A stretch of DNA of 10,688 nucleotides, taken from the NCBI GenBank assembly GCA_004298295.1, contig SCUH01000210.1:1-10688 (forward strand), read 5' to 3'. The stretch comes from Betaproteobacteria bacterium (GTDB lineage: Bacteria > Pseudomonadota > Gammaproteobacteria > Burkholderiales > SG8-39). Shown in pieces: positions 4,761-10,688 of the stretch (its first letter is position 1; the number at the start of each line of letters is the position of its first letter). Under the pieces are notes generated by a model. That model was not told where the DNA came from. It saw nothing but the letters and a program-made list of their open reading frames with translations, and ran no database searches. The translations under genes were made by a program, and so were the position numbers.

Positions 4761-7685
4761 ATGGGGACGTGCGTGCCGCTGCGATCCAGGGCTTTACCGA
4801 AGGCTTCCTCCAAGGTCCCCGCTGCCGCTTCGCGCGGCGTTGAGGAGCGCTTTCGCGCCACGTTCGAGCGCGCTGCGATCGGCATCGCCCATGTGAGCAT
4901 GGAAGGCGTGCTGCTGCGCGTGAACGCGAAGCTGTGCGAACTGCTGGGCCGCCGCGAGAAATCCCTGGTCGGCCGCGCGGCGCGCGAGTTCTCGCACCCC
5001 GACGACCGCGACGCAATCGATGCGCATATTCCCAAGCTCCTGAACGGCGAGATCGAGACCCTGAGCCTGGAAAAGCGCTATTTGCATCGCGCGGGCCGGC
5101 CGGTGTGGGTGCGGCTTTCGCTCGCGCTGGTGCGCCGCAAGAGCGGCAAGCCCGACTATCTGATCGCCATGTTCGAGGAGATCAGCGCAAAGCGTGCGGC
5201 CGAGCAGGCGCGCGACGTTTCACGTTCGCTGCTCGAAGCGGCGCTCGATTCGACTGCGGAGGGCGTGCTGGTCACGGGGCTCGATGGCCGCATCACGGCC
5301 TGGAACGCGCGCTTCCTCGAATTGTTCGGCGTGTCGGGCGAGGCTCTCGCGGGACGCACGGTGGGTGAGGCGTTCGATGCGCTGGGACCGAAACTGGCCG
5401 ATGCGCAGGCGGTGCTCGTCCGTCTGGACCAGCGCTACGCGGACCCGACACGTGAAGTGCGCGACGAAATCGCGCTCGCCGACGGCCGCGTGCTCGAGCG
5501 CCATTCGGTGCCGCAGCGCTCCGGCAGCGAAGTCATCGGCCGCGTCTGCACCTTCCAGGACATCACCGGGCGCAAGCGCGCCGAGCGCGACCTGATCGAC
5601 GCGAAGCAACGCCTGCAGCTGGCGATGGAGGCCTCGGGCGTCTCGATCTGGGATACCGATCTGCGCACGGGGCGCGTTTACCTGAGCGAGGGCTGGGCCA
5701 AGCTGCTGGGCGAGCCCCCAGGGGAGACGCAGACCACGCGCGAGGCGCTGATGGCGCTCGCCCATCCGGACGATCTGCCGGCCGTGGTGGCGGCCTCCGT
5801 GGCCGTGATGAAAGGCGAGGCCGAGCACTATTCCGAGGAACATCGCGTGCGCACGCGCAGCGGCGAATGGCGCTGGGTGCGAAGCGGCGGCCGCGTCATC
5901 GAGCGCGACCGCGACGGGCGTGCGCTGCGCATGGCCGGCACCAACGTCGACATCACCGAGCGCAAGCGCGCGGAAGAAGCGCTGCGGCTCTCGGAAGACC
6001 GCCTGCAGTACGCGGTGCGCGGCTCGGGCGCCGGCATCTGGGACTGGAACGCGGTCGAGGACCGCTACTACATGTCGCCGCGGCTGAAGCAGATGATGGG
6101 CTACGAGGACGCGGAATTGCCGGACCGCCGCGACGAGTTCCTCAGCCGCATCCATCGCGAGGACCGGCCGCGCGTCGACGAGGCGCTGCGCAGCCATTTC
6201 TCGGAACGCAAGCCTTACGAAATCGAGTACCGGCTGCAGCGCCGGGACGGCAGTTACGTCTGGATTCGTTCCGTGGGCCAGGCGGTCTGGGACGCCGGCG
6301 GCCGGGTGCTGCGCTTCGCGGGCTCGACCGTGGACATTGACGCGCAGAAAAGCGCCGAGGCGAAGCTCGCGCACCTGGCGCATCACGACATGCTCACCGG
6401 GCTGCCCAATCGCAACCTGCTGCTCGACCGCCTGCCGCAGCTGCTGTCGCGCGCCTCCCGCAACCGCAGCAGCGTCGGCATCATGCTCATCGACCTCGAC
6501 CGCTTCAAGCTGGTGAACGACACGCTCGGCCACACCGTGGGCGACCAGCTGCTGGTCGAAGTCGCCAAGCGCCTGCAGGAATGCACCCGCGGCGGCGACA
6601 CGGTGGCGCGCCTCGGCGGCGACGAGTTCGCGGTGCTGCTGCCCGACATGCCGGATGCGCAGAAGGCGCGCACGGTGGCGCAGAAGGTCCTGGACCGGCT
6701 CGGCATGCCGATGCGGCTCGACGGGCACGAGGTGTTCGTCAATGCCTCGATCGGCATCACCGTGTTCCCCGACGACAGCGAGGACCAGGACACCCTGATC
6801 CGCAATGCCGACGTGGCGATGTACAGCGCCAAGGAGCAGGGGCGCGCCAATTACCTGTTCTTCAACGCCGAGATGAACCGGCGCACGGCGCAGTTCCTCG
6901 AGCTGGAGAGCCGCCTGCGCCAGGCGCAGGCGCGCAACGAGTTCGTGCTGCACTACCAGCCGCGCATCGGCATCGGCTCGGGGCGCATCACCGGCGCGGA
7001 AGCGCTGCTGCGCTGGCGGCCGCCGGGCAGCGAGCAACTCGTGGGGCCGCTGGAATTCGTCCCGCTGCTGGAGGAAACGGGCATGATCGTGGCAGTGGGC
7101 GAATGGGTCCTCGGCAGCGCATTCGAGCAGGTGCGGCGCTGGCAGGCGCAGGGCCTGGGTGCGGTGCCGGTGACGGTCAACGTCTCGCCGCGGCAATTCC
7201 AGCGCCGCGAGCTGGTGCCCGCGCTGCGGCGGCTGCTCGCCGAGACCGGCATCGCGCCGAAGCTGATCGAGCTGGAGATCACCGAGACGCTGGTGATGAT
7301 GGACACCGACTACAGCGTTGCCGCGATGCAGGACATCAACGAGCTCGGTGTGCCGCTCGCGATCGACGATTTCGGCACCGGCTACTCCTCGCTCGCCTAC
7401 CTGAAGCGTTTCGCCATCGACAGGCTGAAGATCGACCGCTCGTTCATCCGCGACCTCGCCAGCGACGCCGACGATGCCGCCATCATCACGGCGGTCGTCG
7501 CGATGGCGCACAAGCTCGGTTTCGGCGTCGTCGCCGAAGGCGTCGAGACGCGCGAGCAGATCGATTTTCTGCGCGCCTGCGGCTGCGACGAGTACCAGGG
7601 CAACCTGTTCTCGCCGGCGGTGCCGGTGGAGCGGTTCGAGGCGCTGCTCGCCGCGCCGCTGGCGCCGCTGGCGCGGGTCGTCTGA
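4761..7685 (+). CDS. Soluble PAS(x4)-GGDEF-EAL protein, c-di-GMP synthase and phosphodiesterase
   Basis: A 974-residue protein with no membrane helix. Four PAS/PAC sensor units run about 27-147, 153-275, 281-405 and 411-530, each ending in a PAC-like tail such as FQDITGRKRAERDL (265-278) or NVDITERKRAEEAL (395-408). The GGDEF domain (about 535-700) has the intact motif GGDEF (619-623) and an inhibitory-site RxxD (Arg610-Asp613) five residues upstream. The EAL domain (about 710-960) keeps EAL (747-749), NVSPRQF (807-813), ELEITE (837-842), DDFGTGYSS (869-877), LKID (889-892), EGVE (926-929) and QG (946-947), so hydrolysis should be possible. Both activities look competent; the PAS units, perhaps with haem, flavin or small ligands, would set the balance. 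PAS3 and PAS4 are the more alike pair. The ATG at 4761 lacks a ribosome site but follows a candidate promoter closely; the PAS fold begins near residue 27, so a slightly later start is possible. The GNAT gene follows after 7 bases. Confidence 0.93.
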   Translation: MGTCVPLRSRALPKASSKVPAAASRGVEERFRATFERAAIGIAHVSMEGVLLRVNAKLCELLGRREKSLVGRAAREFSHPDDRDAIDAHIPKLLNGEIETLSLEKRYLHRAGRPVWVRLSLALVRRKSGKPDYLIAMFEEISAKRAAEQARDVSRSLLEAALDSTAEGVLVTGLDGRITAWNARFLELFGVSGEALAGRTVGEAFDALGPKLADAQAVLVRLDQRYADPTREVRDEIALADGRVLERHSVPQRSGSEVIGRVCTFQDITGRKRAERDLIDAKQRLQLAMEASGVSIWDTDLRTGRVYLSEGWAKLLGEPPGETQTTREALMALAHPDDLPAVVAASVAVMKGEAEHYSEEHRVRTRSGEWRWVRSGGRVIERDRDGRALRMAGTNVDITERKRAEEALRLSEDRLQYAVRGSGAGIWDWNAVEDRYYMSPRLKQMMGYEDAELPDRRDEFLSRIHREDRPRVDEALRSHFSERKPYEIEYRLQRRDGSYVWIRSVGQAVWDAGGRVLRFAGSTVDIDAQKSAEAKLAHLAHHDMLTGLPNRNLLLDRLPQLLSRASRNRSSVGIMLIDLDRFKLVNDTLGHTVGDQLLVEVAKRLQECTRGGDTVARLGGDEFAVLLPDMPDAQKARTVAQKVLDRLGMPMRLDGHEVFVNASIGITVFPDDSEDQDTLIRNADVAMYSAKEQGRANYLFFNAEMNRRTAQFLELESRLRQAQARNEFVLHYQPRIGIGSGRITGAEALLRWRPPGSEQLVGPLEFVPLLEETGMIVAVGEWVLGSAFEQVRRWQAQGLGAVPVTVNVSPRQFQRRELVPALRRLLAETGIAPKLIELEITETLVMMDTDYSVAAMQDINELGVPLAIDDFGTGYSSLAYLKRFAIDRLKIDRSFIRDLASDADDAAIITAVVAMAHKLGFGVVAEGVETREQIDFLRACGCDEYQGNLFSPAVPVERFEALLAAPLAPLARVV

Positions 7686-7692
7686 GCGCGCC

Positions 7693-8208
7693 ATGCTGCT
7701 GCGCTCTGCGGAGCCCGAAGACGTGCCGCCGATCCAGTCGATTTACGCGCACCACGTGCTCAACGGACTCGCCACGTTCGAGGAGGCGCCGCCGGCGATC
7801 GACGAGATGCGGCAGCGCTTGCTGGAAGTGATGGCGCGCGGCTTGCCGTACCTGGTCGCCGAGGAGGCGGGCGCCGTGATCGGCTACGGCTACTGCGCGC
7901 CGTACCGCCTGCGCTCGGCCTACCGCTACACGCTCGAGGATTCGATCTACGTCCGGGAGGGCCATCACCGCAAGGGCGTCGGCCGCGCGATCCTCGGCGA
8001 GTTGATCACGCGCTGCGAGGCGCTCAATTACCGCCAGCTCATCGCGGTGATCGGCGACAGCGCGCAGGCGGCGTCGATCGGCCTGCATGCCAGCCAGGGG
8101 TTCGTGCGCGCGGGGACGTTGCGCTCGGTGGGCTACAAGTTCGACCGCTGGGTGGACACCGTGCTGATGCAGCGCCCGCTCGGCAGCGGCGACGGCGCCC
8201 GGCCCTAG
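7693..8208 (+). CDS. GNAT N-acetyltransferase, phosphinothricin acetyltransferase-like
   Basis: A 171-residue cytoplasmic acetyltransferase that would move acetyl from acetyl-CoA to an amino group. The acetyl-CoA loop is HRKGVGRAIL (92-101), fitting the Q/RxxGxG pattern with His in the first place. YGYCAPYRLRSAYRYTLEDS (65-84) and the C-terminal LHASQGFVRAGTL (131-143) plus VGYKFDRWVDTVLMQRPL (146-163) follow the layout of the PAT/Bar branch. Chromosomal relatives often act on methionine sulfoximine or other small amines rather than on the herbicide, so the substrate is open. The ATG at 7693 was chosen because the family N-terminus (LLRSAEPEDVPPIQSIY) starts right there; in-frame upstream codons overlap the GGDEF-EAL gene and carry no family sequence. 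No clear ribosome site is seen. The 7-base gap to the upstream stop suggests cotranscription. It ends 16 bases from the convergent quinone oxidoreductase gene. Confidence 0.9.
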   Translation: MLLRSAEPEDVPPIQSIYAHHVLNGLATFEEAPPAIDEMRQRLLEVMARGLPYLVAEEAGAVIGYGYCAPYRLRSAYRYTLEDSIYVREGHHRKGVGRAILGELITRCEALNYRQLIAVIGDSAQAASIGLHASQGFVRAGTLRSVGYKFDRWVDTVLMQRPLGSGDGARP

Positions 8209-8224
8209 CCCTTCGGCTGCCGCT

Positions 8225-9199
8225 TCAGGGCACGATGACGACCTTGCCCTTGGCGCGGCGCGCGGCGAGCTCGGCCATCGCGGCCGCGGCCTGCTCCAGC
8301 GGATACTGCGAGGACACGTGCGGCTTGAGCAGGCCCTGGGCATACCAGGTGCCGAGCTCCGTCACCGCGGCGGCGAATTCGGCCGGCGTGCGCCGCGACC
8401 ATTCGCCCCAGTACACGCCGACGATCGAGCGCTCCATGAGCAGCGGCAGATTGAGCGGCAGCTTCGGGATCTCGCCGGAGGCGAAGCCGATGACCAGCAG
8501 GCGTGCGCGCCAGTTGGACGAGCGCAGCGCGGCTTCCGCGTAGGGCCCGCCGACGGCATCGTAGATCACGTCCACGCCCCGGACTCCGGCGGCGCGCTTG
8601 ATGCCCTCGCGCAGGTCCTGCGCGGCGTAGTTGATGAGCTCATCGGCGCCGTGCTGCCGGCAGACGTCGAGCTTTTCCTCGCTCGAGGCGCAGGCAATGA
8701 CGCGCAGGCCGAGCACCTTGCCGATCTCGATCGCCGCGATGCCGACGCCGCCCGCGGCGCCGAGCACGAGCAGCGTCTCGCCGGGCGTGGTGGCGGCGCG
8801 GTTCCTGAGCGCGTGGTGCGAGGTGCCGTAAGTGAGGATGAACGAGGCCGCGGTGACGAAATCCATGCCCGCGGGGATCGGCAGCAGCCGCGCCGCGGGC
8901 ACCAGGCACTCCTCGGCAAAGGCGCCGTAGGTGGCGAACGCGATCACGCGATCGCCGGGCCTGGCGTTGGTCACGCCCTCGCCGACGGCCTTCACGATGC
9001 CGGCGAGCTCGCTGCCTGGGGAAAAAGGCAGCGGCGGCTTCACCTGGTACTTGTTCTGGATGATGAGGACGTCGGGAAAGTTGACGCTCGCGGCCTTTAC
9101 CGTCACGACCACCTCGCCGGCGCCGGGTTTCGGCGCCGGCAGCTCCGCGATCACCAGCGACTCGGGCGGACCGAACTGCCTGCACAGCACTGCTTTCAC
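8225..9199 (-). CDS. NADPH:quinone oxidoreductase-like, zinc-independent MDR family
   Basis: A 324-residue medium-chain reductase of the quinone oxidoreductase branch, about the family's normal length. The N-terminal GroES-like part holds KAASVNFPDVLIIQNKYQ (35-52) and FSPGSELAGIV (59-69). The nucleotide-binding Rossmann part has LVLGAAGGVGIAAIEIGK (144-161), where GAAGGVG binds the cofactor pyrophosphate. The catalytic and structural zinc cysteine clusters of alcohol dehydrogenases are absent, so it is expected to move hydride from NADPH to quinones or activated alkenes in the cytoplasm. The exact substrate is unknown. The start is GTG at 9197-9199, supported by GAGGAG six bases upstream. 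It is divergent from the glutathione-transferase-like gene with 41 bases between starts, so the two share a control region. Confidence 0.93.
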   Translation of the reverse strand: MKAVLCRQFGPPESLVIAELPAPKPGAGEVVVTVKAASVNFPDVLIIQNKYQVKPPLPFSPGSELAGIVKAVGEGVTNARPGDRVIAFATYGAFAEECLVPAARLLPIPAGMDFVTAASFILTYGTSHHALRNRAATTPGETLLVLGAAGGVGIAAIEIGKVLGLRVIACASSEEKLDVCRQHGADELINYAAQDLREGIKRAAGVRGVDVIYDAVGGPYAEAALRSSNWRARLLVIGFASGEIPKLPLNLPLLMERSIVGVYWGEWSRRTPAEFAAAVTELGTWYAQGLLKPHVSSQYPLEQAAAAMAELAARRAKGKVVIVP

Positions 9200-9205
9200 G
9201 GCGCT

Positions 9206-9211
9206 CTCCTC
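9206..9211 (-). promoter_or_regulatory. Shine-Dalgarno fixing the GTG start of the quinone oxidoreductase
   Basis: On the minus strand GAGGAG stands six bases before GTG (9197-9199). It decides for the GTG start; no ATG lies at the family's N-terminus (MKAVLCRQFG). Confidence 0.75.
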
Positions 9212-9228
9212 GAATCAGACGGCCCGGC

Positions 9229-9234
9229 TAGAAT
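9229..9234 (+). promoter_or_regulatory. Possible -10 element of a leaderless transcript for the glutathione-transferase-like gene
   Basis: TAGAAT (five of six to TATAAT) ends six bases before the ATG at 9241, so transcription would begin at or next to the start codon. No good -35 is seen at 17 bases and no ribosome site precedes the ATG. Both facts suit a leaderless mRNA but are weak evidence. Confidence 0.3.
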
Positions 9235-9240
9235 GCTCGC

Positions 9241-10182
9241 ATGAAGACGCTGATTCTGCATCATTACCCGGTATCCCCCTACGCGGAGAAAGTGCGCGCC
9301 ATGCTCGGCTACAAGGCGCTGGCGTGGCAGTCGGTGATCATCCCGATGCTGATGCCCAAGCCCGACGTGGTCGCGCTGACCGGCGGCTACCGCCGCACGC
9401 CGATCCTGCAGATCGGGGCAGACGTCTATTGCGACACGGCGCTGATCGCGCGCGTGCTCGAGCGGGCCGCACCATCGCCCACGCTCTACCCCTACGGCGA
9501 CACCTTTGCCGGGCGCGCGATGGCGCATTTTGCCGACGGCGTGATGTTCAACCTGTCGGTGCCGATCGGCTTTCAGCCGGGCGGCATGATGCAGCTCTTT
9601 GTGCCCGACGCAGCACCGGAGTTCCTGGCCGCATTCGCCAAGGACCGCGCCGCCATGCGTCAGGGCGGCACGGTGCGGCGCGGGCCGCTCGCCGAATGCC
9701 GGGCGTACCTGGCGCACGTGCTGCCGAGGATCGAGGCGCAGCTCGGCGACCGGCCCTACCTGCTTGGCGCCGCCGCAAGCGAGTGCGATTTTGCGCTGTA
9801 CCACGTGCTCTGGCCGGTGTGGAAGGTGGCGGCGGTGCGGACGCTGCTCGAAACGTATCCCAAAACGCTCGCCTTCATCGCGCGCATGGCCGCGTTCGCG
9901 CAACAAGGCAAACCCGAGGAAATCACGAGCGGCAGGGCGCTCGAGATCGCGAAGAAATCCAAACCCGCGGCGATCGAGAAGCCGCAGGCGCTCGAGAGCG
10001 ACGGCCTCGCGCTCGGCGAGACGGTGCAGGTGATGCCGGTGGATTACGCACTCGACCCGGTGAAGGGCGAGCTGCTCGAGTGCTCCGCCGAGTCAATCTC
10101 GGTGCGACGCACCGACCCGCGCGCGGGGACGGTGGTGGTGCATTTTCCGCGATTTGGATTCCAGCTGCAGCGCGCAGGCTAA
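9241..10182 (+). CDS. Glutathione S-transferase-like protein with a C-terminal beta-rich extension
   Basis: A 313-residue protein, longer than the usual 200-230 of bacterial GSTs. Residues 1-75 form the thioredoxin-like glutathione site: LILHHYPVSPYAEKVR (4-19) with Ser12-Pro13 in the catalytic position, the cis-proline in RTPILQIG (52-59), and DTALIARVLE (65-74), where Asp-Thr stands in for the usual Glu/Asp-Ser contact to glutathione. Residues about 85-225 are the helical C-terminal GST domain, with YLLGAAASECDFALYHVLWP (173-192) as its conserved core. Residues about 255-313 are an added segment (LGETVQVMPVDYALDPVKGE, then ISVRR and VVVHFPRFGFQLQ) predicted as beta strands, of unknown role. 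It probably binds glutathione for conjugation or reduction in the cytoplasm, but activity with this active site is unproven. The ATG fits the family N-terminus. The stop overlaps the convergent dehydrogenase stop by two bases. Confidence 0.85.
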   Translation: MKTLILHHYPVSPYAEKVRAMLGYKALAWQSVIIPMLMPKPDVVALTGGYRRTPILQIGADVYCDTALIARVLERAAPSPTLYPYGDTFAGRAMAHFADGVMFNLSVPIGFQPGGMMQLFVPDAAPEFLAAFAKDRAAMRQGGTVRRGPLAECRAYLAHVLPRIEAQLGDRPYLLGAAASECDFALYHVLWPVWKVAAVRTLLETYPKTLAFIARMAAFAQQGKPEEITSGRALEIAKKSKPAAIEKPQALESDGLALGETVQVMPVDYALDPVKGELLECSAESISVRRTDPRAGTVVVHFPRFGFQLQRAG

Positions 10183-10688
10183 GTCGAGCGGTTCGCCTGC
10201 CCGCCGTCGATGGTGACGATGCAACCCGAGGTGTAGGACGAGCGCGGCGAGGCGAGGAACGCCGCGGTCCAGGCGATTTCCTCGGGTTTCGCGGGCCGGC
10301 CGAACGACATGCCCTTGAAGAGTTCCTCGAAACGCCCGGGGTCACCCAGCTGCGCAGCGGCCATTTGCCGATAGAGGCCGACCAGGCGATCCGTCGCCAC
10401 CGGTCCGGGATTGATGCCGACCACTCGGATGCCATCGGCGTGCGACGCCCCACCCAGCGCACGGGTGAACGCCATGAGGCCCGCGTTGCCGGTGCTGCCC
10501 GCGATGTAGGCGGCGTTCATCTTCTCGCCCGCGCTGCCGATGATGTTGACCACAGTGCCGCCGCCCCGAGCCTTCATCGCGGCATAGACCTGCCGCGTGA
10601 GATTGATGTAACCGAACACCTTCAGATCCCAGGCCCGGCGCCAGGTCTCCTCGTCCACCTTGAGGAGATCGCCGCCCGGGATCGCCCC
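10179..10688 (-). CDS. Short-chain dehydrogenase/reductase family protein, C-terminal 169 residues (5' end outside window)
   Basis: Open on the minus strand from the window edge (GAIPGGDLLKVDEETWRRAW, residues 1-20 of the fragment) to the TAG at 10179-10181. The GTG at 10656-10658 is an internal valine, not a start. The Rossmann-type SDR core is clear: WDLKVFGYINLTRQVYAAM (20-38), TVVNIIGSAGE (45-55), LMAFTRALGG (71-80), VVGINPGPVATDR (89-101), and the C-terminal FGRPAKPEEIAWTAAFLASP (124-143) with SGCIVTIDGG (150-159). The cofactor glycine motif lies beyond the window. The usual catalytic tetrad is not kept: Asn becomes Lys23, Ser is Ser52, and the YxxxK motif reads Tyr61-IAG-Ser65, or Gly64-STG-Asn68 if aligned by the following helix. 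It may be a non-classical reductase or a non-enzymatic relative. Related chromosomal genes act on 3-oxoacyl or alcohol substrates. Confidence 0.88.
   Translation of the reverse strand, partial: GAIPGGDLLKVDEETWRRAWDLKVFGYINLTRQVYAAMKARGGGTVVNIIGSAGEKMNAAYIAGSTGNAGLMAFTRALGGASHADGIRVVGINPGPVATDRLVGLYRQMAAAQLGDPGRFEELFKGMSFGRPAKPEEIAWTAAFLASPRSSYTSGCIVTIDGGQANRST

Noticed and set aside
5220..7694. 824-codon open frame on the minus strand opposite the GGDEF-EAL gene
   Set aside because: His/Arg/Ala-rich translation without domains, mirror of an evident PAS-GGDEF-EAL gene; typical high-GC antisense artefact.
8202..8231. Possible bidirectional terminator between GNAT and quinone oxidoreductase genes (AGCC CTTC GGCT, with GCCCT/AGGGC outside)
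   Set aside because: The stem is only four pairs with a broken outer stem and no T-tract on either side.

Overview
The window is high-GC (hand-counted lines range from about 55% to 73%) and looks like bacterial chromosome. It opens with the last codons of rpoC, which resemble proteobacterial rpoC tails. The gene mix (quinone oxidoreductase, glutathione transferase, PAT-like acetyltransferase, PAS-GGDEF-EAL protein) fits a high-GC betaproteobacterium or close relative. That placement is inference from protein style and composition, not from a search.

Layout. 1-252 is the rpoC 3' end. 311-4695 is an accessory-looking block on the + strand. It holds a TIR-membrane helix-tetratricopeptide protein (311-2464), a 106-residue protein that begins on the base after its stop (2465-2785), and a helical-repeat / Rossmann-like / class III nucleotidyl cyclase protein (2989-4695, really starting near 2895). 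4761-7685 encodes a soluble four-PAS GGDEF-EAL protein with its own candidate promoter, followed 7 bases later by a GNAT acetyltransferase (7693-8208). The rest is redox or detoxification genes: a zinc-independent quinone oxidoreductase on the - strand (8225-9199), a divergent glutathione-transferase-like protein with an extra C-terminal domain (9241-10182), and the 3' part of an atypical short-chain dehydrogenase on the - strand (10179-10688, cut by the window edge).

The most interesting part is the 311-4695 block. A TIR protein with the catalytic-type glutamate in place sits in a row with a protein that joins a possible nucleotide-sensing Rossmann domain to a class III cyclase. That cyclase has catalytic metal and transition-state residues, but Asn where adenylyl cyclases carry the purine-selecting Lys. 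The arrangement recalls TIR- and cyclase-based nucleotide signalling in anti-phage systems, but it matches none of the named ones I know. The cyclase gene also carries a +1 frame break six codons after a near-perfect Shine-Dalgarno and ATG. This is either a one-base indel or a prfB-like recoding site. The block replaces what is often a ribosomal-protein neighbourhood downstream of rpoC, and part of it has lower GC than its surroundings.

I saw no tRNA, rRNA, CRISPR array, insertion sequence or convincing intrinsic terminator. No gene-free stretch exceeds about 210 bases.
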